Positions 1 through 11,325 of a DNA stretch of 64,000 bases are shown here, in pieces; the stretch's first letter is position 1, and each line of letters opens with the position of its first letter. The notes below the pieces were generated by a model that was given only the letters and a program-made list of their open reading frames with translations, was not told the DNA's origin and did no database searches. This stretch comes from Lepas anatifera. Taxonomy: Eukaryota; Arthropoda; Thecostraca; Lepadidae. The position numbers were made by a program, and so were the translations under genes. The stretch spans positions 1 to 64,000 of the forward strand of contig JAOTON010001674.1 in the NCBI GenBank assembly GCA_034440635.1, read 5' to 3'.

Positions 1-14
1 CTCAGCCCCCGTCG

Positions 15-242
15 CCGGCGGCCATTGTTGTGAGCTACTGGTGTGACGACATATGCTGACGTCACGATGAGCATCAGCCAATCGAAGCCCTTGAAGCGTT
101 TCAAGTATGGTAGTGGTTGCCAGATCGTGACATCATCCACAGTCTGATATTTATTTCTTTTTCTAGAGGAGTATTTTAAAAACCAAATATTGAGCTTATT
201 GTACATTTTTCAGAGAAATCATGAGTGGTTTCATTATTTTTG
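15..242. repeat. Dispersed repeat, copy 1
   Basis: The segment aligns by eye with 52199-52405 inside afadin intron 4. Shared landmarks are a 'GGTGTGACGA' block, a 'GCTGACGTCAC' block, 'AGCCCTTGAAG' and a stretch ending 'TTTTCAGAGAAAT'. No coding content was seen. It is probably an old interspersed element whose termini I could not define. Confidence 0.6.
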
Positions 243-302
243 ACTAAAAGTACGCCTAATTACACTAAATTCCAGGATTCGACCAAGGTGCCACATTCCC
301 TT

Positions 303-478
303 TAACTAAATAACTAATAAGAGAGGTAGCATTGCTTTGTGTGGGTAGGAATAGGTGCATTTTCTCCTTGGTATATGACAGATTGGTGCGAATTTTTGGT
401 GGCTGGCGGTGCAAATAATTTAGATGGCTGGTGTGACTCGTCTGGCCTGCTGCCATACTTTGCAGACTGGATCTTATT
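303..478 (-). repeat. Fragment of the THAP/P-like element (internal part)
   Basis: This stretch matches the inner part of the THAP/P-like elements described at 11455-20194, in reverse orientation; compare 14570-14730. Shared text includes 'GAGGTAGCATTG', 'CAGATTGGTGCGAATTTTT' and 'CTGCCATACTTTGCAGACTGG'. Only about 175 bp survive, with neither terminus present. The open frames here are shadows of this repeat. Confidence 0.65.
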
Positions 479-542
479 CATAGCATTTTGAAACTGAGGT
501 GCTGTAAACAGGGCCCCACTGACTTTAACCCTTTCGCTCCTA

Positions 543-562
543 GTGGTCGAGATCTCGACCAC
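543..562. repeat. Subterminal 20-bp perfect palindrome
   Basis: GTGGTCGAGATCTCGACCAC lies just inside the left end of the piggyBac-like element. The identical palindrome recurs at 3327-3346 near the right end, and a variant with AATATT at its centre lies at 900-919. Each is followed or preceded by 'CTAGGAG/CTCCTAG' in matching inverted context. These are candidate transposase binding sites. Confidence 0.75.
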
Positions 563-899
563 CAAAAAGACTTCAGGGCTAAGCTCGCCAAAGATTTCCA
601 AATTCGGCAAAGTTCTCCAAACTCCGTTGTCAAACGAAAGATGGACCAGGCTGTCATCACAGCTGCAAAATTTTGTTCTGTCATGTTTAGGGGAGTGGGG
701 GGCATATCAAATCTGGATATATCTATCGACAGCCTTTGTGGGAAATGGCTACATCTGTTTCTCTCCGGCTATCAGACAAAGGTCATAATTATTGATTCAT
801 TTTAACTTGATGTGGTAGCCAGAGAGTCAGGCAGAACAACAGTATTCATTGTTTTGTTAGGGCTTCAATTTATCGTGACTTAGAAGCGAAACAGTTTTG

Positions 900-937
900 G
901 TGGTCGAATATTCGACCACTAGGAGGATATCCGTCAA
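900..937. repeat. Variant palindrome plus flank, inverted copy of 3311-3346
   Basis: The palindrome GTGGTCGAATATTCGACCAC is followed by TAGGAGGATATCCGTCA. The reverse complement of this block matches 3311-3346 (TGACGGATATCCTCCTA, then the palindrome). The segment 525-937 could therefore be an embedded smaller element with its own inverted ends. Confidence 0.65.
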
Positions 938-1177
938 CTAAGTTCAGTCATAATTTGGTTTGGAGCATTCGGTAAATTTATAGCCAAATGTGAGCAGGTA
1001 TTGCAAAAACAGCCCGGTTTTGAACATTTTTTGACATAGGCAAACGTAGGGGGGGCAAAGGGACAGGCAGTGGTGGATACAAGGGGGGGCTAGGGGGCTA
1101 AAGCTCCATCTCGAAATTTCAGAGTACCTATGGTAAATACATAGCGGGGGGCCTATAAGAGGCACTGGTAGAAGAGG

Positions 1178-1621
1178 GGTGCGTTCTTTGAAATATTCCA
1201 GCCTGGAATTCCAGGGACAGTGACGTCACAGCCGTTCTTTGAAACTTTTCCCGGGATTCCACGTGGAATATTCCCGCCATTCCGCGCGGAACGGTGGGAA
1301 TAGAAAAAGCAGTCCCGCTCAAGATGGCGGCGCCCATGCATGAATTTCGTAACAGTAAGTTCGTGGACTCTGAATATTTATCTGCTTGAAAGGTCCATTA
1401 TATGTTTTTGCAGGATAATCGGAACCTTATAATAACAGCTAAATGAAGGTAAATGAAAGATTTGCGCATGCACAAGTCAAAATAAATAATAAGACTGTCG
1501 CACTTTGCCATTTACGCCGCATTCCGGCCTCGGTCAAGAACGTTCCCAGCTGGAATCCGCGGAATATCACAACGTCACAACCCCTGGAATTTCACCTCGG
1601 AATAATTCAAAGAACGCAGCC
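1178..1621. mobile_element. MITE-like inverted-repeat element, superfamily unclear
   Basis: The left end reads GGGTGCGTTCTTTGAA and the complement of the right end reads GGCTGCGTTCTTTGAA. Inward similarity continues through 'TATTCC' and 'GGAATTCCAGG'. The body has no convincing coding frame. No clear target-site duplication was found, so the superfamily is not assigned. It is nested in the piggyBac-like element. Confidence 0.5.
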
Positions 1622-2036
1622 GAGGTTTAAAACCCCAAGCCCCTCCAGAAATGAAATCCTGGAACCGGCACTGGAGGCAGGTGATAAGTCTCTCCCTCCG
1701 TCGAAATTCCGCCCACCTGAACATCATCGGGGCACTTATGAAAATTCGCTTTCCACCTCGACCCTCTTCTTAGGACGGGAGTACATGCTCCTTTGCAAAA
1801 ATATTTGGGCCGTGATGACACCTCCCCTTCCTAGGTTCAGGGGCGTCGCCACGGATATGTCCCGAGGGGAACGGACTACGATTTTGCTATGATGGGGGGA
1901 GAGGGGAGGGATGGGAAGCGAACCCAAAACTCAAAGTTGTCTCGAAGGGCATTAAAGAGGCTGCAAACCAAGACTTTGCGTAAGCCCGTGCTTACAAAGG
2001 GCAAATAATGAAAAAATATGACTCGAGGCCCACAAC

Positions 2037-2327
2037 TTGGGGATGTCCCTTCCTGGCTTCCAATCTGAGGAGAGCCGTCCCCTTCCCCCGGCAATCATCA
2101 AGTCTACGATGTGGAAGAACCGCTTTGAGTCGTACATGAAATTCCTGCACTTCCAGGACAACACAAAGCTGGACATGAGTGACCGCTACTCCAAGCTATG
2201 TCCTCGGGCTGATCGCATCCACAAGAAATTGCTGGAACACTTCGTCCAGCAACATCACCCTACCTGTAAGATTCGGGTACGAAGTTTTCTGCTTGAACCA
2301 GGTCAATGGATATATTGTGGCGTTTGA
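2037..2327 (+). pseudogene. piggyBac transposase fragment
   Basis: The frame contains MWKNRFESYMKFLHFQDN followed by DRYSKLCPRADRIHKKL. This is the recognisable N-terminal part of the DDE_Tnp_1_7 (piggyBac) transposase fold, where 'NRFE..LHF.DN' and 'K..P' are conserved. Only about 95 residues remain open. A full piggyBac transposase is about 550-600 residues, and the catalytic aspartates are not visible. No intact frame before or after continues it convincingly. The context of TTAA and CCC ends supports the call. It is a remnant, not an active enzyme. Confidence 0.75.
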
Positions 2328-3489
2328 TCTCTACCACAACGTATCGATCATCTCATCTGCTCTACTGCTTTCGGTTAAGGTTCGGTCGCCTCTGTTGACC
2401 GATACTCAAAACAGGACCAAGCGTGAACCCAACTGCAAAGGCTAAATTATGTTAAAAATTACGAGACAATGGAGGCACAGATCAGCAGGATCAGCATGTC
2501 AACAGCTATCGCGCTTCAGTCAGAGGAAAGAATTGGTGTTTTCCGACATGGCGGGGGGAGTTGGAGGTCAGGACCCCTTCCTCAGCAGGCTGGTACATAC
2601 ATTATTTACATCAGTCATGATGAGTCAGGTACTGTCTGGTTTGCGAAACTTCCTATTCCTTCTACGTGTGCTCGTGACTTAGGCTGAAAAACCATATATT
2701 ATGGATACCTCAATTACGTCTCCTCTACTCTACTCCTCGATTTCGGGTTTCTCATAGGTTTTGTACCCTACCCCTTCCCCCATAGGTTTGTATTGTTGTG
2801 CCAGCGTCAACCCATCCAGGAACCCCCTGGGTCGGGAAGAGATCTCCAGCCCTGGTTTCTGATCTTTGTGGTGGTAGTTTCCAATAAAATTCTACCTGGG
2901 TTAGCTTGCAGAGGCACCCAAGGGTGCAGGTAGACCTGCCACGAGCAAGCCTGGGGGACACAGAGTGTGCTTTTGCACCAATTGGAATACAGATATGGCT
3001 CTGGGATCCCGATTTTGTGAGTTTAGTCCATAGTGGATGGAAGTTGCTACGATATTTATTTCCAAATTTGAAAATTTGGCCCGTTCCAAAGCATACTGGT
3101 CCTGCTCTGTTTTAAATTGAGTAGCTGACAAGTGCAAATCACGCTTGGCCAGTCCTTTCGTCAGCACGTCCGCACATTTTATGATGCTTGCCATTTATTT
3201 AAGGTTCAATTATGAACTAAACCGTATTTGTATGCTTGTGGAATTATTTCAGTACCGCTCGAGAAGACCAGCACATACAATCAATGGCATGTGGGCATAC
3301 AAACCTAACTGACGGATATCCTCCTAGTGGTCGAGATCTCGACCACCTCAAAATTCCACATTTTGGGAGGGAAGGGGGTCGGAGGTAAAAATGGGGTATG
3401 ACACTGTTAATGAATGACCCAAGCAGATATTTCTGTAAAAGGAATTCGAAATCCTAGCAAAAAAATTAATTCAGGAACGAAAGGGTTAA

Positions 3490-4078
3490 GGAAAAGTCAG
3501 TGGGGAGGCATTTCTTGTGCTGGCCATTATAGTGTCTTCAAGGGGTTAAGACTCCCGTTTCGAGGAGGCTTAATAAAACTTAGGCGCGTTAGTGTTAAAA
3601 ATGTTTCTCATTTTTTTAGTTGTTCCAAGTCTAGAGATTATAGATGCTGCCCCAGGGCTCCCAGGTTTTTCAGCGGAAAAGGTCAAACCGAGTTATACAA
3701 AGGGCTAGAGCCGCAAAATTATATTTCCACACAACTGCATATATATTCAAACAGCTGCAAATATATTTCAATAGCCAAACAAGCACCACAAAAGCCAGAT
3801 TTGACGCTAAAACGACCCCTAGCGGCAGTCATAAAACCACAGAAAAGCGCCTTGTATCACTGTTTAAAACTAGTTGACAGTTTGATATTGACTTGACGCA
3901 ATATTTTTAGCACTGCTCATCTAATAGGAAGCCAGGGGTGCCCTTCCATCCCCGCGTGGCCATCGAATGATTTTATCCACATAACCAGAACATTTTTGGG
4001 ATCATCAATCACCCCCCCACTTTTTGACCAACAATTTCCTGATCTCAATCAAAATTGGAGTAAACCAGAAATTTGTTT
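3490..4078. other. No gene recognised
   Basis: The interval after the piggyBac-like right end is AT-rich. Short open frames have no recognisable domain and no conserved partner elsewhere in the window. Confidence 0.5.
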
Positions 4079-4210
4079 AACCAGCCGCTGCGGAAGGCAA
4101 CGAGGAGCCCAAATTCGAAAAATTGTTGGTACTAACGTGGAAAGTTTGCTGTCAGCATCAGGTTGAAGTTTGGTTGGCCCCTCACTTTTTTGCCGGTGGC
4201 GACGCTTATG
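4079..4210 (+). repeat. THAP/P-like element fragment, head part
   Basis: This corresponds to the first 300 bp of the P-like elements. Shared landmarks are 'CTGCGGAAGGCA', 'CCCAAATTCGA', 'GTCAGCATCAGGTTGAAGTTTG' in shortened form, and 'TGCCGGTGGCGACGCTT'. Divergence is higher than among copies A-D, so this is an older relic. Confidence 0.6.
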
Positions 4211-4299
4211 TATGCTACCACCACAATGATAAATAAAAAGGCTAAGCACTTCATACCACCACACCAGCAACCAGTCTTACACACTTTGACTACACTGTG

Positions 4300-5690
4300 T
4301 CTCGTCTAATCCACGAACAAGCTCTTAGCGCTGACAACTGACTGCTTGTGAAATGAGAGCATCATGCAATGTCACGGTACTGGCTGGGATGTGGGCTTCC
4401 GGTCGGATAGAACTGGATGTTGGATTGGTTGTAGGCTAGCGTTCTTCTCCAGCGTTGTGATTAGTTGATGCTGAGGCTGTTTTGCCGAGATTTCCCGGAA
4501 CTACGCGCTTTGGAGTAGACAGCCACGGGTGGAAATTTTTAACACAATTTTTGTGGATTGCCAATTTGGGACCAGAAATGGAACAAAGTTATAATTATCG
4601 GGCGGTGTTCTGTCTTACTAACGTTAGGCAAGTCTGCATTTGGTCAATTTTAAGTCATCTGTCTATTTTACTGGGGGCCAATTTCCGGGCACTGGGGGGG
4701 GGGCATTGCGGCCTACTGGGGGCGGGGGCAAATGACCCCAAGTTAACATGTTAAAAAATGGCCTGGCTGTACATGTTCTACTCGCAGCAACCCCCCCGCG
4801 TCATCTAGGGGCCCGCACTGGAAGTGCAATTAAGCATGTTTTTGCTGAAGCAGGTATGCTTTATGTATGTTCTTTAGTGTCAATACGTATGTGTATGGAT
4901 GTAATTCTGCGGCGGCGCCCCTACCCTCACCATGGAGAGTGAGCCTAGACCAGGTGCAGTCTGTCTGTCTAGTATTTTTGCCTAATGTTGGGGGTGTATG
5001 TTTTATCATGTACTGCGTTTTTGGTATAGGAAGTGGTGGCGTCACACCACTCTCCCCTTTCCCTGGGTATGCCTCTGTACCTCCCTCTCCTTCCCTTTCT
5101 CCCTCCTCTCCATTCCCTAACCTGAGTACGCCTTTTCCTAAATTGCTTGAGATTTGCCTGGGTTCCTGGGACGTCAGCTCAAGCTCCTTGGGTTTTTTCC
5201 AGATTCCCGAATATCCCAAGCGTCTCATTTTCACCTGGCAATTCTGAGACTTCCAGACTTCCACCACCACTTCCAATACCGCGTTTTTACTGTGAATATA
5301 GGTACGGTATAGGTCCTTTACTACCCTGGGTACACGCCTGGGTATCTGAAGAACCGTGGGTACGCGCACGGACTACCTAACGGACGTGCCACTCTCACAA
5401 TTTCGTGTATCAAAACACTCTTCACTACCATCTAGTGAGCAACCGGCGACCATGGAACCAAAAACCGGACTAAAAACAAATGGAACAAAAACCAAGTGAG
5501 TGTGAAACTTTATAAGAAAAATACAAACTGAAACTTCCTGCCTCTTTCTTCCACCACCAAATCAAGCAATACAATAAACCGTATTACTGCATTCCAAGCC
5601 GCTTGTCTCAAATGCGCCGTTACTCGCCATATTTCTGTCCTACAGAGATGACAAACACTAGTGACATCTATCGGACGGTTGGAACGCCAA
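4300..5690. other. No gene recognised
   Basis: The 179-codon minus-strand frame at 4830-5369 and the overlapping plus-strand frame at 4867-5247 have low-complexity, G/E-rich or P/S-rich translations and no domain I recognise. They run opposite one another over CT-rich sequence. I treat both as chance frames. Confidence 0.4.
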
Positions 5691-6015
5691 TAAGCTTCAA
5701 GAAATCCTTACCTACTATCATAAAAAATGGGCCACAATTATGACAATGCTCTCTGAGGAAACATTTTCATGTTAAACCCATAAAAGGTAAGAAACTATAC
5801 TTCGATCCAAATTTAAGCTGTATCACACCTCCCTTATGTCCATCCATAAACATTCAATCAGTAAGCATACCTAAGTTTTATCAGGGAAGGTCAGGACACA
5901 AATATCTTCAAGAGCCTTAAGATCAAATCACCAAAGCACAGGAGCAATTTAACATATCACTTTTGCATTTGCCATATTACTAAAGGACTGTTTTTGGCTG
6001 TTTATGAAGAATGAT
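5691..6015. repeat. Dispersed repeat shared with 10911-11325
   Basis: Text such as 'TCAAGAAATCCTTACCTACT', 'GACAATGCTCTCTGAGGAAA' and 'GACTGTTTTTGGCTGTTTATG' is shared in the same orientation with 10911-11325. The copy at 10911 lies inside a hAT-type element and carries a 57-bp insertion. This copy may mark a relative of that hAT, but its ends are not resolved. Confidence 0.65.
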
Positions 6016-6304
6016 GCGAGTTGATACACTTACCTGATTTCTTACCTGATTGGTTTCCTTCTGGCACAGAGAAAGGAATGTCAAAGGAGTAACAGAAGGA
6101 CAAAGGAAACCATCCTTTTAGGCGCGCCAGTCCAAGAGGTCATAGCAACGTATTTAGTCATATTAGAGGACTGGAAGTGTGCGCCTTCCAATAGATCAGA
6201 CACAAGAGCTAGAATTGGATACAACATATTTACAAGAAGCACATATAGCCTACCTAGTGAATCAAATCAAATAAGTGAGAATACAAGACCAGCACAGATC
6301 AGGT

Positions 6305-6660
6305 ACGACTAGTTCAGGTGAACTCATAGAGCTTATCTCCAATGGACCTGGCCAATAGGCCCTTGAAAGTATGTAGATCATGTGCAGAAACCACTTCTTC
6401 AGGCAGGGAGTTCCACATCTGTACACATCTCATGGAGAACGAACATTTTCTAACATCAGTATTGGGTCTCTGCACGAATATTCGATGACGGTGACCCCTG
6501 GTCCTAGAATTGACAGACAGAGGGCCGAAGATCTCATAGGGCGACAAGCAAGACTTCCTGTTAAACATTTTCCAGCACTGTATCATATCGGCATCGTAGA
6601 AGTCGGCCTTGTACAGAATACAAGTCGAGGGCATGCAGGCATTCACAATAGCTTAAAGTA
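6305..6660 (-). pseudogene. LINE (L2/CR1-type) C-terminal fragment
   Basis: The minus-strand frame (6646 down to 6314) reads ADFYDADMIQCWKMFN, later SRTRGHRHRIFVQRP, RCVQMWNSLPEEVV and FKGLLARSIGDKLYEF. This is the conserved tail of L2/CR1-type reverse transcriptases, the 'RGH..K...P......F..R....WN.LP..VV' block. Only the C-terminus is present, as expected for a 5'-truncated retrotransposed copy. It lies beside the longer LINE copy on the same strand and belongs to a different subfamily by sequence. Confidence 0.7.
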
Positions 6661-6786
6661 CAGGCTACACTGCACACTTTTCAATGGTGCAGCTACACTT
6701 GAACTTGAACTTGAAGGATACAGACTTAATGAGGCTCTAGGCCTGTAGGTGTCCGGTCTCAGTGAGCTCGTGTAAGTGTGGTTTCA

Positions 6787-8833
6787 CTACCTAATCCGTG
6801 TCAGGTATAGTATACCAATAGTCCTCCCAGTGTTTGTCAAGCCTGGTCTTGAATGTGTTGACAGTAGGTGCAGTGACAACATGACTGGGGAGACCATTCC
6901 AGTCGTTAACAACCCTAATGCCGAAAGCATTGCGACGGATACGAGACTCGGCACGAGGTTTAACCAGTTTGTATTCGTGTCCCCTCGTCCGAGAGTTAGT
7001 GTCTCGCTGGAAGAAGCGTTCAGGGTCGAGATCGATGTCGCCATGAAATATCTGGAATACACGGATCATGTCCCCCCGTCGCCTTCTGTAGAATAGAGAG
7101 GGAAGTCGAAGATCCTGCAGCCTCTCACTGTACAGCTTATGTCATATTTCAGGGATCATTCGGGTGGCACGCCGTTGCACTCTCGACCTTTTTCTGGTCT
7201 TCTCGGTTGAAGGGCCCCCAGAGCAAGTTCCCATATTCAAGATGTGGTCTCACAAGAGTTTTGAAGAGAATCGGAAGCGACACCAAGTTGATTGCACGAA
7301 ATGATCTACGAATCAATGCTAGGATTTGGGAACTCTTTGCCACCGCAGATGCCGCCTGAGCACGAAACTTCATGTCTGCCTCGATAATGACTCCTAGGTC
7401 TCTTTCCTGGGCAGAATGGGCGAGCAGACTATCTCTCATTGTGCATGTGTGCTGCTCATTGGTTGTTCCGAGATGAAGTACAGTGCACTTTCCCTTGTTA
7501 AAAGACAACTGCCAGGTGTCAGACCATGCAACAGCACGATCCAGGTCTGCCTGAAGAATCAGTGAAGAACTGGTCAAGCTAAGTGGAGCGTACACCTTTG
7601 TATCGTCCGCGAACACCTTTGGAGTTGTATGGAACACATCAGGCAGATTGTTCACATACGCCACAAACAGTAGGGGCCCCAGCACGGATCCCTGACGTAC
7701 ACCGCTCACCACAGGAACCCAATTTGATTCACATCCATCCACCACTACTCGCTACTCTCTATTTCTCAAGAAGTCCCTCATCCAGGCAAGTATTTTCCCT
7801 GAGATGCCACAACCTTGCAGTTTGCAGAGCAGTCTTTCATGAGGCACAGAGTCAAAGGATTTCTGAAAATCTAAATATACTGCATCAACTGGCTGCCCTG
7901 CCTCGATACTCCTACTCCAATCGTCAACAGCCTCTAAAAGTTGGGAGTCGCATGAGCGGCGGGGTGAAAGCCATGTTGAGCAGCAGAAAGCAGGTGATTC
8001 CGTAACAGATGCTGCATCACCTGGTCACGGATGAGACCCTCCAGTACTCTACAGGGGATTTAAGTTATGCTAATGGGCCGGTAATTGCCAGCGCTCTGGC
8101 GGTCACCTTTCTTAAAAATCGGCACCACCGACCCTCTTTTCCAAGTGTGCGGAAGCAGTCCTTCATCAAGGGTTCTCCTATACAGAGTTGACAGTGGTGC
8201 AGCAAGGACATCAGCAGCCTCGTACAGGACTCGAGGATGTAAATTGTCAGGACCTTGGTTGCTGGTGGTTTTGAGAAAACAGAGTTTCTGGTGAATGTGT
8301 TCGGGAGTGATGATAAAGTCCACCAGATGTTCGCCTACACAGCGATTTGCGACATCTGGAACAGCTGCAGTGTCCTCTCTGGTAAAAACAGAAGCAAAAA
8401 ACTTGTTTAACAATGTTGCTTTCACGGGAGCACTGCACTGAACGACTCAGTTTTCGTCCTTCAAATCGCTGACTCGGGACCTAGCCTTCACTCGAGAGTT
8501 GACATGTCTCCAAAATGGTTTGAATAATAATTGTTGGGGTTTAACAACGTACCAACTGCCAGGGTCATACGGCGTCGCCAACTCTCACCCTGTTGGAAGG
8601 GATTTTGGGGATCAGATCGACTTATTCCAAAATGGTTTGATTGACTGCTTAATACTGCCTATTATCTTATTTTCATGCTCTAGCAGCAGTCTCCTCGTTA
8701 GGGCACGAAGTCGATTGTTAAGCATGGCATAACAAGCTTGGTTCAGCATGCGCTGCATCTCATCCTGTGTGTGTAGGTATATATTCCAGGCCAGTGTCCT
8801 GAAATTACTTTTCTGTAGAGTGTGGGATGTCAA
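6787..8833 (-). pseudogene. LINE (L2/CR1-type) reverse transcriptase, broken
   Basis: Reading on the minus strand, the order is: an N-terminal stretch 'QACYAMLNNRLRALTRRLL' (8833-8612); an antisense SINE; the RT start 'GDRQSAGNYRPISIT' (8425-8060); 'YLDFQKSFDSVPHERLL' (about 7900-7780); one stop codon; then VSGVRQGSVLGPLLF and the catalytic VFADDTK (7745-7149); and finally the C-terminal 'RDTNSRTRGHEYKLVKPR' and 'VVNDWNGLPSHVV' (7069-6791). The FADD aspartates that hold the catalytic metals are intact. The frame is broken by shifts, at least one stop and the SINE. An active protein would copy its own RNA at a nicked target. This copy is dead. Confidence 0.8.
8524..8625 (-). mobile_element. 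tRNA-derived SINE, 3' part, antisense
   Basis: The segment is the reverse complement of the 3' half of the SINE at 35934-36123. Shared text reads 'GTATGACCCTGGCAGTTGGT' followed by 'AACCCCAACAATTATTA'. It is flanked by a perfect 15-bp target duplication, TCCAAAATGGTTTGA, at 8509-8523 and 8626-8640. The insertion splits the minus-strand LINE. It is 5'-truncated and lacks the A and B boxes. Confidence 0.85.
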
Positions 8834-9302
8834 AATTCAGGGAAAAAAGAGGTCAAAATTAATTGACAAAAAGGAAAAAAGCAAATGTAGGATCAGAGTT
8901 AAATGTATGTTAAACAGATGCCTTAGTGATTCATGCGTGTTTTGTTTTTATGTTTTATCATGTTTTTTACCGTATACCATTGCGCTGTTCATCATCTCAT
9001 CATGTATTTATCAATGTGTTTACCCAAATTTTTAATTTACATCTAGACCATGGCCGTTTATTATTGGCATACAATACATTTTAGTCATTCGTGTATGCCA
9101 TGTCCACCTCATCGGATATTTTAAGCTCATGCATGCTGTGATATTGGTCGCCCACTAAGGGTTACATGAGCATCGGTCATTTAAGCGCTTATTTACATCA
9201 TCTCTTTTATTGTGTTTTGTAAATATGTGTGTTTTACCAGCGTGACTTGAGCTGTAATTGGGGTTTACCTGTTGCTCATCAATGATGAATAAATAAATAA
9301 AG
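8834..9302 (+). repeat. Possible 3' end of an unidentified retroelement
   Basis: The segment is AT-rich and non-coding. It ends in 'GATGAATAAATAAATAAAG', a simple A-rich tail like those at LINE or SINE 3' ends. No upstream coding part or target duplication was found, so this is only a suggestion. Confidence 0.3.
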
Positions 9303-10678
9303 AGCATCTCAAAAAACAAATACATGTACTAAAAATACATGTTCTAAAACATCATATGCACATGAAATACAAAAACAAATAAGGGATGACCAATATCAAA
9401 ATTAACTGTATTAACAGAAGTTAAACCAACTTGAGAAACCCACAAATCCAACTCCTGCCGAGTTCAGCATTTTTCCAAAATAAAAGCCTCAGAAACATAC
9501 CAGGGAATACATTAAAAAGCCGCAAACCTACAGCATTAAGATATAAGTAAAGCAAAGTCTGGAATACCTACCTACCAAAACAATACCTCGGGTGAGGTAG
9601 GTCTTGCTTTAGAACCTTTAACAAGCTGAAATGTTTAAAAGGCACGGAAAATTCCAAAACTTGTCCATTTGAACAAAATATTTTAAACAAATTTATTTTT
9701 GAAATTATACCTACATCAGCGGGATTCACTCCCTCTGTTTTCACTTGCATTCATGGAGAAATTGCAGCATGCAATCACAATAAAAATACCTAGTCAAATG
9801 GCCACCATGAAAATAATAACTTACCTTTACCCAGGTGCCTGGATTTCTCAAACTTGAATTATACTACTTTCATTGAAATAAAGAATGAACAACAGGTTGA
9901 GGTTCAGAATTAGCCTGCTTAAGCCATAAGACATACCAACACTAGCTACTTAAGACTTACCAACTCTCAAATGTACGTATGAGCTTCGACACCCTGCATG
10001 CAATCCAGAAACGTACACAAACACTAATCTCAACTGCAGCAAACTCATTTTCACAATCCTAAGAAAGGCATCTCACGTCAAATTCAAGGCCCTGATCGGC
10101 AACTAAGATTCTTAGCTAAGACAGAGCATGTGCAGTACGTCTCACGCCACCCAGCTAGCCACCTAGCGGTAAGCAGGGGGTGCGCTCCAGCCCTTCAGCA
10201 TTGGTGGAAAGTGGCAACCGTTTGGCGAGCTCTGACGGCTGCGATGACGTCAGGTCAACCATGCAACAGCACAGCTCCATGATAAGTGGGCGGGAATTAG
10301 GACTCGGGTGGGATTTTTGTGTGTTCTTTTGCACTATCCGTGGGAGTAGGGCCATGAAATTTAGTTTTTCTGGTAGGGAAATACCTGGAAAATAATTTCA
10401 GTCACAAAGATTTGGGATTTTTTATGTAGCTTTATAGTAATTCTGTGTTGAATGGAGCGTTACAAATCTGGCGCAGGAATATTTATTACCTCGAATACAG
10501 GAGTGCACCTAAGGTAATAGAGTAAATAGCACCTATTTATGTACTAGTAGGTTCTACACCTTAGGTAATAGAGTAAATTGCACCTACTTATTTCTGAGTC
10601 TGGCTTAGCAATGCTTCTTGTTGTCTGGCATGCTGTTTTTTTGCTCCTTGCAGGATTATAGTGTTTTGTGCAGTCCCT
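9303..10678. other. No gene; short direct repeat at 10508-10591
   Basis: No coding region was recognised. Near the right edge, two copies of a roughly 35-bp unit ('GGTAATAGAGTAAAT.GCACC') lie in direct order at 10508-10542 and 10557-10591. The motif resembles the CCTAAGGTAA-rich tail after the LINE at 36625-36666, so it may be a retroelement 3' tail. Confidence 0.4.
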
Positions 10679-10910
10679 ATTGGTATTAGAGGTGGGAATT
10701 TTTGGAAAAAGCTGGTCCCGGTCCCGGTCCCGGCCAACATTTCTTGGTCCCGGCCTAGTCCCGGCGAGAAAGATGTGGTGCCGGCCTGGTCCCAGCAGCC
10801 TTTTTCCCACTTATTGGCTTTTAAACATACTAATTCTTGTGGATTAAGAGCCAAACATATTAAGCAAATTTATATCATCATTACATAAACAAATCAACAT
10901 AAAGTATGAA

Positions 10911-11325
10911 CTATAGCTTCAAGAAATCCTTACCTACTATCATGAAAAATGGCCACAATTATCTGACAATGCTCTCTGAGGAAACGTTTCCATGTTAAAC
11001 CCTTAAAAGGTACCTAAGAAATTATACATCAATCCAAATTCAAGCTGTATCACACCTCCCTTCAGTCCATCAATAAACATTCGATCAATAAGCTTACCTA
11101 AGTTAGTTAGTTATTTGGGCTTAAGGGGCGCACCAGCCTGGCAAGGCCATATAGCGCCCAATAAGCTTACCTAAGTTTTATCAGTGAAGGTCAGGACACA
11201 AATACCTTCAAGAGCCTTAAGATCAAATCACCAAAGCACAGGAGCAATTTAACAAATCACTTTTGCAGTTGCCATGTGACTACAGGACTGTTTTTGGCTG
11301 TTTATGAAGCATTATGAGAGTTGAT
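10911..11325. repeat. Second copy of the 5691-6015 repeat
   Basis: It lies in the same orientation as 5691-6015, inside the left part of the hAT-type element. It is longer than the first copy because a 57-bp sequence with its own target duplication (11105-11161) has been inserted. Confidence 0.65.
11105..11161 (-). mobile_element. 57-bp retroposed tail fragment with 16-bp target duplication
   Basis: The 16-bp sequence TAAGCTTACCTAAGTT stands at 11089-11104 and again at 11162-11177. The copy at 5691-6015 lacks the 57 bp, which gives the empty site. Read on the minus strand, the insert has TATATGGCC...GGTGCGCCCC...AAGCCCAAATAACTAACT, which aligns with the 3' end of the SINE at 35934-36123. It is probably an extremely 5'-truncated SINE or LINE tail. 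Confidence 0.75.

Larger units (their letters stand above)
525..3489. mobile_element. piggyBac-like DNA transposon, decayed
   Basis: The element is bounded by TTAA at 525-528 and 3486-3489. Its ends read inward as CCCTTTCGCTCC on the left and, on the complement of the right, CCCTTTCGTTCC. TTAA target sites and CCC-starting ends are typical of piggyBac transposons. A transposase remnant lies at 2037-2327. Subterminal 20-bp palindromes recur near both ends. A separate MITE-like inverted repeat sits at 1178-1621. A weak inverted similarity ('CCCCACTGAC') extends outside the TTAA on both sides, so the true outer limit could lie slightly further out. The element is probably non-functional because only part of the transposase frame is open. 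Confidence 0.7.

Noticed and set aside
2901..3194. Minus-strand frame with 'ADVLTKGL' resembling a Copia RNase H end
   Set aside because: Only a short stretch looks similar, no neighbouring Copia domain was found, and it lies inside the piggyBac-like element.
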